Assembly: GCA_016934955.1 (NCBI GenBank)
Contig: JAFGRY010000029.1
Span: forward strand, 41,626 to 105,625
Source of the DNA: a bacterium
GTDB lineage: Bacteria > Zhuqueibacterota > QNDG01 > JAGLOF01
Direction of reading: 5' to 3'
Length of the DNA: 64,000 bases
The notes under the pieces were generated by a model. That model did no database searches, had not been told where the DNA came from, and saw nothing but the letters and a program-made list of their open reading frames with translations. The stretch's first letter is position 1; the number at the start of each line of letters is the position of its first letter. Both the position numbers and the translations under genes were made by a program. Shown here piece after piece: positions 7,059-16,086 of the stretch.

Positions 7059-8672
7059 ATGAGAAAGTATATAATTATCCTTTTTGCTCTATCCTTTCTA
7101 AAGATATCCTCTCCTCTTTGGGCGCAACGAGAGCTGTCACCCAATGAAAAAGAAGTACTCGCCAAGTATCCGGTTTTTCTCGTTAAGGGCTCCTTTCAGG
7201 AATACAACCCAGCCGAATGCATTATTGAGCGATTGAGCAATCCCAATTATCCCTACAAGACTGTGGTGAATGATTCAGAGACTTATGATGGCACTATTGA
7301 ATTCATTTGCAAGGAGAATATCATTGGTAATTATTATGAAAAGGCAACACCACGACTTATTCCTTTACCCCGGTCTTCCAAGAATCCTCTATTCGTCGCG
7401 AAAGCAATTGATGCAAGGATAAAGATAGAGCATAATCACCTTGGTGTTCTGTATCGGGGTGTTTTGAGGGGTTATCCGCCCAATGAAGCCGGATCATATG
7501 AGCAGGCTTTCAAAAGTGCGCGAGAAGATTTGGAAAGTAAGCTGAGAACAATCCTGATGAATTTGTTTTATTCAAAGGAAGCCAGCAAGCAAAGAGATTT
7601 GGTCCGTCCCAAAATCGTTATCCGCACAGTTGAGCCAATTCCATTCGGGAAATTATATCTGAATCAGAATAGGGTCACAGACAGGTTCCGTAATGGTCAT
7701 GTCATTACATACGTCTCCCCCGGAAGAAATTTGGTAAGGTTGTTTGATGGTAAAAAATTATTATGGGGAAAATATGTGACCGTCCCTGATACAGGGAAGA
7801 TCATTTTAACAATACCGGCATTTGAACCGGATACAACCATTCAGATTGATCATTTAGAGATTCGAATGGTGATGGTCCAGGGCGGAATGTTTGTGATGGG
7901 GGACCTGCTGGGGAATAATGCCCCTTATAAAAAAGCTGTTAAAGACTGCCCTGCTCATTTCGTCACTATAGATAATTTCTACATCAGCCGGACAGAGGTC
8001 ACAAACCAGGAATTTTTAACTTTCTTAAACGATTATAATAGTGAGACCGTGAAGTCGGGGCCGTATTCCGGAGAGAGGATCATTCAAATGGTGGATTCTT
8101 CGGAGATGTGTATTGTACAAACCGACAGCGGGTTTGTGATTAAAAACTGGCATTTTAGCCGTTATCCGGTGATCAATGTGAGTTGGTTCGGAGCGATGGA
8201 ATATACAGCTTGGCTCAGCCGGAAGACTGGTTATAAGTGGCGTCTTCCCACAGAAACGGAATGGGAATATGCTGCCCGCGGCGGCCGAAAATCATATTTT
8301 GAACCTGGAGATACAGGATTCCCTTATTCAGGGGGATATCAACTTGATGAGATCACTCAGTGGGAGCCGAGATATATAAGGGATGTTGGCTCTAAAATAG
8401 AAAATGAACTGGGACTGGTTGATATGACCGGCAATGTGATGGAATGGTGTGCCGATTATTGTGATCCAACGGATTCTTTATTGACTGATACCTATGTGGA
8501 TGACCTCAAAAATCCTCTCTGCGTGAAAGGTATTTCGCGAATTATAAGAGGTGGAAGCAGTTTTACGCACCCCTTTTTCCTGCAAGTTTTTGCCAGAGGT
8601 TATGCCGCTCCCATGACTTATCGTAAAGACTTGGGTTTCAGGGTTGTGATGGAGATGATGCAATCGGACTAG
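7059..8672 (+). CDS. Secreted FGE-sulfatase (SUMF1) domain protein
   Basis: A 537-residue protein with a clear signal peptide (MRKYIIILFALSFLKISSPLWAQ). Residues ~25-265 are not recognised, though a short beta region near 205-250 resembles a PEGA-type module. Residues ~270-535 form a formylglycine-generating-enzyme/sulfatase-modifying domain: MVMVQGGMFVMGD, FYISRTEVTNQEF, YKWRLPTETEWEYAARGG, GNVMEWCADYCD, RIIRGGSSF and a final GFRVVME. The two active-site Cys of true FGE are not evident at the usual place, so it is more likely a C-type-lectin-like FGE-fold protein than an enzyme. It begins 26 bases after attC B. No attC separates it from the next gene. Confidence 0.85.
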   Translation: MRKYIIILFALSFLKISSPLWAQRELSPNEKEVLAKYPVFLVKGSFQEYNPAECIIERLSNPNYPYKTVVNDSETYDGTIEFICKENIIGNYYEKATPRLIPLPRSSKNPLFVAKAIDARIKIEHNHLGVLYRGVLRGYPPNEAGSYEQAFKSAREDLESKLRTILMNLFYSKEASKQRDLVRPKIVIRTVEPIPFGKLYLNQNRVTDRFRNGHVITYVSPGRNLVRLFDGKKLLWGKYVTVPDTGKIILTIPAFEPDTTIQIDHLEIRMVMVQGGMFVMGDLLGNNAPYKKAVKDCPAHFVTIDNFYISRTEVTNQEFLTFLNDYNSETVKSGPYSGERIIQMVDSSEMCIVQTDSGFVIKNWHFSRYPVINVSWFGAMEYTAWLSRKTGYKWRLPTETEWEYAARGGRKSYFEPGDTGFPYSGGYQLDEITQWEPRYIRDVGSKIENELGLVDMTGNVMEWCADYCDPTDSLLTDTYVDDLKNPLCVKGISRIIRGGSSFTHPFFLQVFARGYAAPMTYRKDLGFRVVMEMMQSD

Positions 8673-8844
8673 TGACCCTATCTGCTGAACACGTGTGGTA
8701 CTTCCCTTATGCCAGTATTTTAATAGTGACACACTTCCTTATGAGCGAAAATTTTCTGTACCACTGCTATGATTTTCAAAGTCACATTTGAGAGTTCAAC
8801 TCATGGTTCGTATGCAGGCAAGGTTAATAAAACAGGACTGTATT

Positions 8845-10631
8845 ATGAACCGAATAGCTGTTTTTTTGTTATTTTATTTCATTCTCAGTTTGCCACTTGG
8901 TGCTCAACAACCGAATCAGCCTCTCCATCCATGGCAAGGAACAGGATTAATCCCTGATAGTATATTAACATTGCTGGATAAACAGCCGTGTATCACAAAG
9001 TCGTCAACCGATAACCTCATTTCGATTCGACCTGGCTGGCCGGTGGAGATTGGCATATGGCAGCAATATCCTGTCGCTGCAGATTTAACAGGTGATGGGC
9101 TATTAGAACTCGTAATTGCCGATATTAGTGGCAATTTACATGTTTTTGATAATAATGGAAATTACATCAATGCAGAATGGCCCAAGACACTTGGTGTTGG
9201 CATGTCCTCACCGGCAATTGCTGACATGGACGGGGATGGGAGAAAAGAAATAATAGTAGTTGAAGGAACGAATTTATATGCTGCATATTGGCCAAAGGCC
9301 CAAGTATATGTATTAAACACGGAAGCTCAGGTATTATCGGGTTGGCCTGTTATGCTTGACGGACCACATGAACATATTAATAGTGTTAGTATTTGTGATA
9401 TCAACAACGACAAATTTTTAAATGTTATAACAGCAACAGGATCAAGTTGCGGATTTAGTCCAGACTCGATTGTTTTTTATCATAAATTATATGCTTTCAG
9501 AAATGATGGCTCGCTCCTCCCAGGTTGGCCGGTCGAGCCTGATTCCTGGTCCGGTTATAACCGTCAACCCCGATCACCATTGGTGATTGTAGACCTTGAC
9601 CGAGATGGGTATAAGGATATTATTTCAGGATTTTTCTCCCGGGAATCTGATTTTTCAATACTGAATCCTCTCTACGCTTTAGATCGATTCGGTAATACAT
9701 TACCCGGCTATTTCCCTGTTGAAACCGATGAAATCAATTATGCTGTCGCTTCAGCTGATATGAATGGGGACGGTGAATATGAGATTTTTTCTCACGGCAG
9801 AAAGTGGCGGAGTAACGGTTTTAATGATATGGAATGGCGCAGGCCAATGTGGGTCATTTCGATGCTTTGTTTTGCAGATGTAAATCAGGATGGACTCCCT
9901 GAATTGATTTACGGCAATTATGGCTATAGAGCTGGAGTGAATGTTGTGGATAAGGACGGAAGATCTCTCCCGGGATGGCCGGTCAATATAAGTGGTGAAC
10001 ATGCTGATGTGGTCGATGGGAATCCGGTTGCTGGTGATATAGACGGGGATGGTGATGTTGAAATATTAATCGGTACATATGGTAAAACTAATATATACGC
10101 TTTCCACCATGATGGGTCACCGGTTGAAGGATTTCCAATCAGTACAGGTGGCTGTAATTCAAGAATTGCGATCTTCGACCTTGACAATGATGGTGACATT
10201 GAGCTAATCTCCGCCTGCGAAGACGGATGGGTCTATGTTTGGGATATCCCTTCTCAAGGTCCCTGTACCAATTTGGAGTGGCCGATGTATCAGCATGATG
10301 AACGGCACACGGGTGTGTACCCGAGCAGCTACAACGATGTGAAAGATAATGAAGTTACCGATCAGCCAGCTGACTTTGAGTTATTTCAAAATATCCCAAT
10401 CCTTTCAACGATGAAACCCGAATCCCTTATATACTGTCCTCCCGGTCGAATATCTCATTGTCCATTGTTGACTTGCGGGGGCGAACCGTAGCTGTCCTCG
10501 AGCAAGGTATGAGAAATACGGGCAGGCATGAGGTAATGTGGAACGCGGAAGGAGTGGGGAGCGGAGTCTACCTGGCACAGCTGAAAGTGGGGGATGAAGT
10601 GCAAGTGAGGAAGGTAGTGCTGACACGATAA
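8845..10631 (+). pseudogene. T9SS-cargo VCBS/FG-GAP repeat protein gene with a frameshift near its 3' end
   Basis: From ATG 8845 the protein begins with a signal peptide (MNRIAVFLLFYFILSLPLGAQ) and has FG-GAP/VCBS-like repeats such as ADLTGDGLLELVIADI, ADMDGDGRKEIIVV and GDIDGDGDVEILIGTYG, expected to fold as a beta-propeller. At about 10393 the frame breaks: as written it ends at 10491 after ELFQNIPILS. One base added in the AAAA run restores FELFQN-YPNPFNDETRIPYIL and a full T9SS sorting domain ending VRKVVLTR with stop at 10629-10631, for about 595 residues. Whether this is a true mutation or an assembly error in a short homopolymer cannot be told. If true, the product would lose its export tag. 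A longer upstream frame from 8788 is unlikely to be used. Confidence 0.85.
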
Positions 10632-10793
10632 ATGTATCACTTATACAGTTGTCTCAGGTGGCAATAAGGTGGCAAATGATGGTGTGGACAACTATGGACG
10701 ATTATGGACAACTATAACAAGAACAATAGCTTATGTTTTGGCTTCTCAAATTTTCTGATTCGTTGTTTTTTAAGGACTTAACGCATCTTCTTC

Positions 10794-10862
10794 CGGACTG
10801 AAAATCCGTGTGTCCCCAGTTCGATTGGCTAAAGCCTGCTTCGCGCTCTGGGAGGCGCCACT
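10794..10862 (+). repeat. tRNA-Phe 3'-half fragment, copy R3, with insertion in the T loop
   Basis: Bases 10794-10826 repeat 33 bases of the intact tRNA-Phe (4290-4322, from the anticodon arm to the T loop) without change. Then 21 extra bases (10827-10847) interrupt it, after which CTGGGAGGCGCCACT (10848-10862) completes the 3' end. The 5' half of the tRNA is missing. Bases 10632-10793 between the pseudogene and this fragment hold no recognisable gene. It is the junction between block 1 and block 2. Confidence 0.9.
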
Positions 10863-10878
10863 AAGAAAAACAAGAACT

Positions 10879-10907
10879 TAGTCCCGAAAAATCGGGGCTA
10901 TTTTTTT
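10879..10907 (+). terminator. Intrinsic terminator in leader copy 2
   Basis: TAGTCCCGA (10879-10887) and TCGGGGCTA (10892-10900), four-base loop, then seven Ts; identical in form to 4430-4458. Confidence 0.8.
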
Positions 10908-11137
10908 GCCCTTTCCCGAAATGTCACCAAAATGTCACCAAAGATTCCGGTTATAAATCAAAAAGCCCCTTTTGATTGGGTGCAGATCCAAAAACAAAGG
11001 AGCTCGCTGATAAAAAGAATCCAGGATGGTTCAATGTAATTTTTTTCAGAATATGATGCAACAAGATGTTGTTTACAAATACAGAAGCATTTCATTTGGC
11101 CTTTTGTACGTGCAATTTTTTGTAGATAAATTATTAC

Positions 11138-11166
11138 TTGACATTTTTTCGCTTTTTAATCATATT
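11138..11166 (+). promoter_or_regulatory. Conserved leader promoter, copy 2
   Basis: TTGACA (11138-11143), 17-base spacer, CATATT (11161-11166), matching copy 1 at 4687-4715 in sequence and spacing. Confidence 0.65.
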
Positions 11167-11172
11167 TAATTG

Positions 11173-11330
11173 TATTTTGCTTTAAACGAAAATCTTCTCA
11201 AACAGCTGGCATATGCATGACAGGAAGGGCATTGGCATGACAGCACGTATCTATTTATTAACCCCAATTTCTTTCCAAAAGTTGTGGAGCAAGATGACAT
11301 AGTTAACGGCGCTATTATTGCGCCGTTTTT
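11173..11330 (+). ncRNA. Putative small RNA of the island leader, copy 2
   Basis: Homologue of 4722-4882. Starts after the conserved promoter and ends in AACGGCGC (11305-11312) pairing with GCGCCGTT (11320-11327) plus a T run. The terminator hairpin is identical in both copies while flanking bases have changed. Confidence 0.45.
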
Positions 11331-11380
11331 ATTATGAAAATATGGACCATCAGATGACTATATGCAGCAACAAGAAACGG

Positions 11381-11444
11381 TATAGCTACAGCAACATACG
11401 ATAACTCATATTGCTGTATATAGGCCTATGTTGCTGTATCTAGC
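11381..11444 (+). repeat. TTGCTGTA box array before the first gene of block 2
   Basis: TTGCTGTATATAG (11411-11423) and TTGCTGTATCTAG (11431-11443) are direct repeats; TATAGCTACAGCAA (11381-11394) is the same box inverted. They sit where block 1 has the CCTATATAGG boxes, but with a different sequence. GTTAAAC at 11482-11488, a GTTRRRY match, follows. Confidence 0.55.
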
Positions 11445-11522
11445 AATTTTGAATCAACCAGGCTTTACCGAAGAATATATGGTTAAACCCTAACAACCAG
11501 AGCAAATCAGAAGGTGCTGAAA

Positions 11523-11870
11523 ATGAATGAATTAGTGAGTAGATTAAGCAAGCCACAACTTGTAGAAACATTAAGGCCTGATAAAACAGCAAAGGAATTA
11601 AAATATTGCGTGGACAGGGGTTATGTCTACGTGATGTTCAAAAATACTGGTACGGAAGTCGGTATCCAGTTAGATAAAAGAGATTGTCAGTTTGAAAATG
11701 GAGATTTTCAGAAAGGAATCGGAGTTGTTCACCTTATAGGCGGGCTGATACTAAACAATGATAAAGTTCGATGCGTTGCTGATATTGATCTGGCCTTTTG
11801 TGAAGGAATAGGTTACTTGGAGCCCGTTTCTGATGAAGAATACAAAATTATTATGGGAAGAGCAGAGTGA
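11523..11870 (+). CDS. Small hypothetical protein, first cassette of block 2
   Basis: A 115-residue protein beginning MNELVSRLSKPQLVETL. I do not recognise the family. It has no signal peptide or membrane segment; the middle is beta-rich (YVYVMFKNTGTEVGIQL) and the end is a short acidic helix (SDEEYKIIMGRAE), suggesting a compact soluble protein. ATG 11523 is chosen because AAGG (11511-11514) lies eight bases before it; an in-frame GTG at 11514 would overlap that site. It is followed by attC C 65 bases downstream, which makes it a typical single-gene cassette. Confidence 0.65.
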   Translation: MNELVSRLSKPQLVETLRPDKTAKELKYCVDRGYVYVMFKNTGTEVGIQLDKRDCQFENGDFQKGIGVVHLIGGLILNNDKVRCVADIDLAFCEGIGYLEPVSDEEYKIIMGRAE

Positions 11871-11934
11871 ATCTCTCAGAGGCTAGTGAAATCGGGATCG
11901 AATATGCAGCCAGAAAAAGTGTTAATAACAATCG

Positions 11935-12120
11935 GTTTAACAATTGGCCGCTAAGGATGCGGCCACAACGGTTCTTTTTCATTTTTCAGTTCGGCTTTGG
12001 ACGGCTTTCGCCGTCCATGAAAATAAAAGCAGTGCGGACATTACCGCTCGTTCATTTAAACAACTAACGTGGCTTCGGGACGGCATCAGTTGGCCGCACC
12101 TCAGAGCCAAAACGTTATAC
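11935..12120 (+). other. attC site C
   Basis: R'' GTTTAAC (11935-11941), R' GTTATAC (12114-12120). TTGGCCGC and GATGCGGCCA on the left match the complement of GTTGGCCGCACC...GAGCCAA on the right. Its inner sequence is unlike the other sites. Confidence 0.75.
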
Positions 12121-12192
12121 TGCACACTATGACATCATTCTAATTTAATATATATCAGCGATGTGAATTCTTATTAATGAGGAAAATTATTT

Positions 12193-13302
12193 ATGCCCTA
12201 CAAACGAAAAACGATGTTTTCATACTTATGTACATTGCTATTTTTACTATTAACTGTATTTCAAATTCGGTGCTCAAAAGATGTAAAGGAAATAGCAAAG
12301 GAATTGCCTCAAAATGTAAGTCTGTTTAATTCATTTTTTAAATATGAACCGCTCATTTTGAAAAACAACAATGCGAATAGTATTGTGAGCGAAATACATT
12401 CAATGGAAATGGACAAGGAAAATAATATATATATTCTTGATATCAAAGATTCGAATGTAAAGAAGTTTAACAAAGAAGGTGATCATCTTTTTAATATTGG
12501 TAAGCGCGGCAGCGGCCCGGGTGAATTAAGTTTTATTGCTCCGATTACAGCATTTTGTATCAAAGACGATCTTCTCTATATATATGACATAGGGAATTTA
12601 CGAATCAACATCTATAATATAAATGATGGTTCATTCAATAGATCATTTCGGATAAGTTCAGGAATTGATCGCATTGTAGACATTGTTGTGGACGAGAATA
12701 ATTTAATTTATCTTTTGACTGTTAAAGTGAACGAAAATAAATTAATACACGTTTTTAATGAGTATGGGGAGAGAGTTAATTCTTTTGGGTCCTATGCCTT
12801 ACCATATTCTAAAGACACAATGTTTAAATTAATGTTTGCCTATTATGAAGGGACAATTGATATTGCGAGTAATGGTTTAATTTATTTAGCTAAGAATGTA
12901 CCTGTTGTAACAAGATCTTATTCGAATGGAGAACTGAAATACACATTTTTTAGAAAGGAACTTAGAAATCAACTACCAGATCTTACAAAGCCCTATGATT
13001 TAACATGCCCTGCGATCGCAAAGATGAAAATTGTTGATGACAGCTTGGTCTTTAATTTTATTGAAATAAGAAGAGATAAAAAGAGATTTTTAATTGATAT
13101 TTATTCCAGTGAAGGTGAGATATTGAAAGCGGATATTATTGTGCCTCAAGAGGTCTATGATTTAGGAAGGATAAGACATATCGATGATTCAGGGAATTTA
13201 TATTTTGAAAAATTTCCACCGGATGTTGAAAATATGGAGTTACAGATTTACAAATTTAATATTGAAAATTTTAGAAAAAATTTTAAGAAGGAAAATACGT
13301 GA
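12193..13302 (+). CDS. 6-bladed beta-propeller lipoprotein-like protein (cassette gene)
   Basis: A 369-residue protein with an N-terminal hydrophobic segment ending in FQIRCSK, a possible but atypical lipoprotein cleavage site (Arg before Cys is unusual). The body has repeated propeller-blade phrases: NIYILDIKDSNVKKFNKEGDHLFNIGKRGSGPGEL, LLYIYDIGNLRINIYN and LIYLLTVK. This pattern, including G-x-G-P-G-E-x, is typical of the BF3164/NHL-like 6-bladed propeller proteins found in FCB bacteria. Its function is unknown, probably periplasmic or outer-membrane. A related cassette gene is at 14916-15914. GAGGA nine bases before ATG 12193 supports the start. Strongly AT-rich. Confidence 0.8.
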   Translation: MPYKRKTMFSYLCTLLFLLLTVFQIRCSKDVKEIAKELPQNVSLFNSFFKYEPLILKNNNANSIVSEIHSMEMDKENNIYILDIKDSNVKKFNKEGDHLFNIGKRGSGPGELSFIAPITAFCIKDDLLYIYDIGNLRINIYNINDGSFNRSFRISSGIDRIVDIVVDENNLIYLLTVKVNENKLIHVFNEYGERVNSFGSYALPYSKDTMFKLMFAYYEGTIDIASNGLIYLAKNVPVVTRSYSNGELKYTFFRKELRNQLPDLTKPYDLTCPAIAKMKIVDDSLVFNFIEIRRDKKRFLIDIYSSEGEILKADIIVPQEVYDLGRIRHIDDSGNLYFEKFPPDVENMELQIYKFNIENFRKNFKKENT

Positions 13303-13323
13303 TGTCCTGTTGCATATGTAGCA

Positions 13324-13511
13324 GTATAACACGCGTTAGCTACGGACGCGCGCGCAAGGTGTGTTTCATTTATAATGAATTGCGAAGGACGGCTCTCGCC
13401 GTCCGCGACGCGGTGGCGACGGGCGGAAATACGGGTGCCCCGCGGGAAATTGCTTTAACGCGGCATTCGGACAAATCCGGTGGCGCGCGTCGCAGAAACT
13501 GAATGTTATGC
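13324..13511 (+). other. attC site D (type 2)
   Basis: R'' GTATAAC (13324-13330), R' GTTATGC (13505-13511). GCTACGGACGCGCGC on the left pairs with GGCGCGCGTCGCAG on the right. Very similar to site F (14690-14877), and its 3' half to site H. A short open frame inside it (13299-13502) is not a gene. Confidence 0.85.
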
Positions 13512-13593
13512 GGTTTATATGGCGACATTAACGATATTTTTAAACCATTAAATTTTGATCATGACATTTTCATGTTTTTATTAAGGAGGATAT

Positions 13594-13956
13594 ATGTCAT
13601 ATACTAGTTGGCTTGAACATCGGGGCAAGAAGATTCTGTTCGTCGATTATCGAGGGCAGAAGACACCTGAGGGCATGATTCAGGTCTTGGAGGAGGAGAT
13701 CAGTATTGAAATCGCTTCGCCAACTAAAGTGCTCGTATTGGCTAACTTCGAAGGTACTTCCGGGTCAGTCGATTATATGACGCGTCTTAAAAAAGCGGGA
13801 AAGGAAATTCGGAATGAGAAAGTTCAGAAAACGGCTCTTTTGGGAATTACCGGATTGAAGATTATTTTACTCGATGGGTATATCCGTTTTACAGGCGATA
13901 AGCATATCCGTCCCTTTGATACTGAAGCTTCGGCACTCAATTGGCTTGTTGAATAA
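13594..13956 (+). CDS. STAS/SpoIIAA-like domain protein (cassette gene)
   Basis: A 120-residue soluble protein with alternating strands and helices: KILFVDYRGQKTPEGMIQVLEEE, KVLVLANFEGTSG, VQKTALLGITGLKIILL and a C-terminal SALNWLVE. This order fits the SpoIIAA-like/STAS fold seen in small stand-alone proteins, whose roles are mostly unknown. AAGGAGGA (13584-13591) gives an excellent ribosome binding site. There is no obvious partner gene. Confidence 0.65.
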   Translation: MSYTSWLEHRGKKILFVDYRGQKTPEGMIQVLEEEISIEIASPTKVLVLANFEGTSGSVDYMTRLKKAGKEIRNEKVQKTALLGITGLKIILLDGYIRFTGDKHIRPFDTEASALNWLVE

Positions 13957-13961
13957 AGTGG

Positions 13962-14135
13962 GTGGATCCATCAGATCCAGTGGTATCAGAATCAATAAAA
14001 TTTAATAATATATTCTTTGGTAGTTTGGGAACAATAAGTGGTGCCCTCTTGGGAATACAAATCGGGGCCGCGGTCAAAGCAGAGAAAAATTATATTTTTC
14101 AAGCAGAATCACCAAAGGCGATCGACTTTAAATAA
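13962..14135 (+). CDS. Possible small membrane protein or gene remnant
   Basis: An open frame of 57 codons from GTG 13962, starting five bases after the previous stop. It contains a glycine-rich hydrophobic stretch IFFGSLGTISGALLGIQIGAA, which looks like one membrane helix, followed by a charged tail. No ribosome binding site is visible, and the frame may instead be the 3' remnant of a larger gene. It sits within the same cassette as the STAS-like gene, before attC E. Confidence 0.3.
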   Translation: MDPSDPVVSESIKFNNIFFGSLGTISGALLGIQIGAAVKAEKNYIFQAESPKAIDFK

Positions 14136-14148
14136 AAACAAAGAAATC

Positions 14149-14271
14149 GCATAACAATTGCATGAAGTGGATTTTGACACGCCACTTGTTTTCAGAAATT
14201 TGAGGTTACTGGAATCATTTTGCCAATCCAAGTTTCACTTGTGTCAAAACCACTTATGCAAGCCGTTATGC
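14149..14271 (+). other. attC site E
   Basis: R'' GCATAAC (14149-14155), R' GTTATGC (14265-14271). TTGCATGAAGTGG-ATTTTGACAC on the left is complementary to GTGTCAAAACCACTTATGCAA on the right with two small mismatched spots, an almost textbook attC fold. Confidence 0.9.
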
Positions 14272-14292
14272 AGCAGACACTGGAGGATAAAA

Positions 14293-14676
14293 TTGAGTCC
14301 TACTGAAATGCGATCGATAGTCGATCACTACATCGATGCTTACAACCGTATGGACGTTGACGCCATGCTCGAGAGTGTTCATCCACATGTTGAGTTCAAA
14401 AACATTTCTGCGGGCGTTGTGAACGCTAGCACGAGCGGAGTTGCTGAACTCAAGACTCTGGCTAAACAATCTATGTCTCTTTTTTCTGAGAGGTTTCAGG
14501 TTATCGAGTCATTCGAAGTGCAAGGCTCTCAGGCGGTTGCCTCCATCGCTTTTCGTGCCGTGGTGGCAAACGATCTGCCAAACGGCCTGAAGAAGGGCCA
14601 AGTCCTGAACTTATCAGGTAGTTCAAAGTTCGAGTTCAAAGATGGAGTAATTTCCAAGATCACGGACATCAGTTGA
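14293..14676 (+). CDS. NTF2-like / SnoaL-like protein (cassette gene)
   Basis: A 127-residue protein with the NTF2-like cone fold signature: an N-terminal helix pair MRSIVDHYIDAYNRMDVDAML, then ESVHPHVEFKNISAG, followed by beta strands ending FEFKDGVISKITDIS. This family includes SnoaL-like isomerases and many small proteins of unknown role. The open frame extends upstream to 14158, but that part lies in attC E, so the likely start is TTG 14293, six bases after GGAGG (14282-14286). The following attC F begins 14 bases after the stop. Confidence 0.8.
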   Translation: MSPTEMRSIVDHYIDAYNRMDVDAMLESVHPHVEFKNISAGVVNASTSGVAELKTLAKQSMSLFSERFQVIESFEVQGSQAVASIAFRAVVANDLPNGLKKGQVLNLSGSSKFEFKDGVISKITDIS

Positions 14677-14689
14677 GCACATTCATGCT

Positions 14690-14877
14690 GCATAACCCGC
14701 GTTAGCTACGGACGCGCGCGTGAGGTTGGGTTCATTTATAGAGAACAGCGGAGGCCGGCTCCCGCCGTCCGCGACGCGATGACGATGGGCGGACATGCGG
14801 GCACCCCGCGGGATACTGCTTTAGCGCGGCGTTCGGACAGATCCGATTGCGTGCGCCGCAGAAACTGAATGTTATAC
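14690..14877 (+). other. attC site F (type 2)
   Basis: R'' GCATAAC (14690-14696), R' GTTATAC (14871-14877). The inner sequence closely follows site D, including GTTAGCTACGGACGCGCGCG, CGCCGTCCGCGACGCG and GCGCCGCAGAAACTGAAT. Confidence 0.85.
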
Positions 14878-14915
14878 ATCAGAAGAAGATATCATTCAGA
14901 GTGGGAATTCAGATA

Positions 14916-15914
14916 ATGAAATTGTGGCAAACATTTATTTATGGAATTGTGATATCCTTTGTTTTGGCTAATATAGCGGCCTGTTCCGATAAAACCGAAT
15001 CACTGACCCTGGTAGCAACGGTTCCTGGCGAGTCAGATGATATATATATTGGCATGGCGATAGATTTTACTGTCGATAATCAGCATAATATTTGGATTTG
15101 TGACCAAGGCACCAACAGAATACATCAGTTCGATGCGGAATTCAGATATGTAAAGTCAATTGGCGATCTGCCTGGACAGGGGCCGGCGGAATTTATGGGC
15201 CCGACATTTATATCGGTCAACGACGAAGAATTATTTGTCACCGATATGTCCAACCGTGTTCAGATACTGGGTAAAGACGGCATCTATAAAGCATCATTCA
15301 GTAAAGAATCACATGGATTCGGAATAACTGCCTTCGATAGTACATGTGTGATCGGCAGTGTGAAATTAGATGAAATAACGACCATGGCTGCCTATGAGCG
15401 TGGCGGCAAACTGATAAAAAGATTCGGCGCCCTATATGAAGGATCGGAGAACTGCAATCTCCTCCTGAACCTGGGGAGAGTTCATGTCAGCAATAATAAA
15501 ATCTATTTCGTCTACATGTACTTTCCTGAAATGCGTATCTATGATTTGGCATATCGATTAGTTGCAAAAACCGGATTTGATTATAAAAGATATAAAAAAT
15601 TGAGTCAAGACAACATCAAATTCAATTACATCGGTACAAATCCTGCGAGATTTAACGAATGCAAATTATTGTTTACCGCCTCTGATGTCACCAGTTTGGG
15701 TGTTTTTCTCGTCGCCAGAGGCAAAGATATTTGTATTGATCAGTTCGATTTCGACGGCACACTGGTTCAGCAGTATGTATATGAAAAGGGTGAATTTGCT
15801 ATCGGCGGCATGCATGTTGAAGAGATGCCGAACGGAGGTCTTAGGTTTTATCTGCTCGGCTCGGACATATCGGATTACATTCCGGTTGTTAAGGTGTTTG
15901 ATTACATAGGTTGA
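14916..15914 (+). CDS. 6-bladed beta-propeller lipoprotein (cassette gene)
   Basis: A 332-residue protein. The signal peptide ends in LANIAAC, a good lipobox, so it should be lipid-anchored. The body shows propeller blades like those of the cassette gene at 12193: FTVDNQHNIWICDQGTNRIHQFD, KSIGDLPGQGPAEFMGP, LFVTDMSNRVQILGKDGIY. The frame extends upstream into attC F, so ATG 14916 is preferred; the upstream ribosome binding site (GGGA) is weak. The role is unknown. Two related propeller lipoproteins in one array suggest repeated capture of the same cassette family. Confidence 0.8.
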   Translation: MKLWQTFIYGIVISFVLANIAACSDKTESLTLVATVPGESDDIYIGMAIDFTVDNQHNIWICDQGTNRIHQFDAEFRYVKSIGDLPGQGPAEFMGPTFISVNDEELFVTDMSNRVQILGKDGIYKASFSKESHGFGITAFDSTCVIGSVKLDEITTMAAYERGGKLIKRFGALYEGSENCNLLLNLGRVHVSNNKIYFVYMYFPEMRIYDLAYRLVAKTGFDYKRYKKLSQDNIKFNYIGTNPARFNECKLLFTASDVTSLGVFLVARGKDICIDQFDFDGTLVQQYVYEKGEFAIGGMHVEEMPNGGLRFYLLGSDISDYIPVVKVFDYIG

Positions 15915-15929
15915 TCTGCATTCATTGAT

Positions 15930-16064
15930 GTATATCACGCGTATGTACGCGGACAAGCAGTTTTTCACGGCCCTTGCACGTGAACTTATTTTTGAGGCGC
16001 AAGCCTTGCTGTGGGCAAGGCCCGCGCCAAACCGGCTTTGCCGGTTATACGCAGGTCGTTAACC
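15930..16064 (+). other. attC site G (type 3), degenerate left box
   Basis: R' GTTAACC (16058-16064) is normal, but the left box is GTATATC (15930-15936), with AAC changed to ATC. The right half (CGCGCCAAACCGGCTTTGCCGGTTATACGCAG) is nearly the same as that of site B. Confidence 0.65.
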
Positions 16065-16086
16065 CATAAGAAAAGAAAACCGGAGA

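Larger units (their letters stand above)
10848..11350 (+). repeat. Island leader, copy 2
   Basis: Second copy of the leader described at 4399-4900, in the same orientation. Order of elements is the same: tRNA 3' end, terminator, doubled ATGTCACCAAA, promoter, conserved core and second terminator. Similarity fades after about 11350, just beyond TTATGAAAATATGG. Confidence 0.9.

Noticed and set aside
13299..13502. Short open frame of 67 codons
   Set aside because: It lies almost wholly in attC site D and its translation is an Arg-rich sequence without family resemblance.
14158..14292. N-terminal extension of the NTF2-like gene
   Set aside because: This part is within attC site E; the fold starts after TTG 14293, which has GGAGG upstream.
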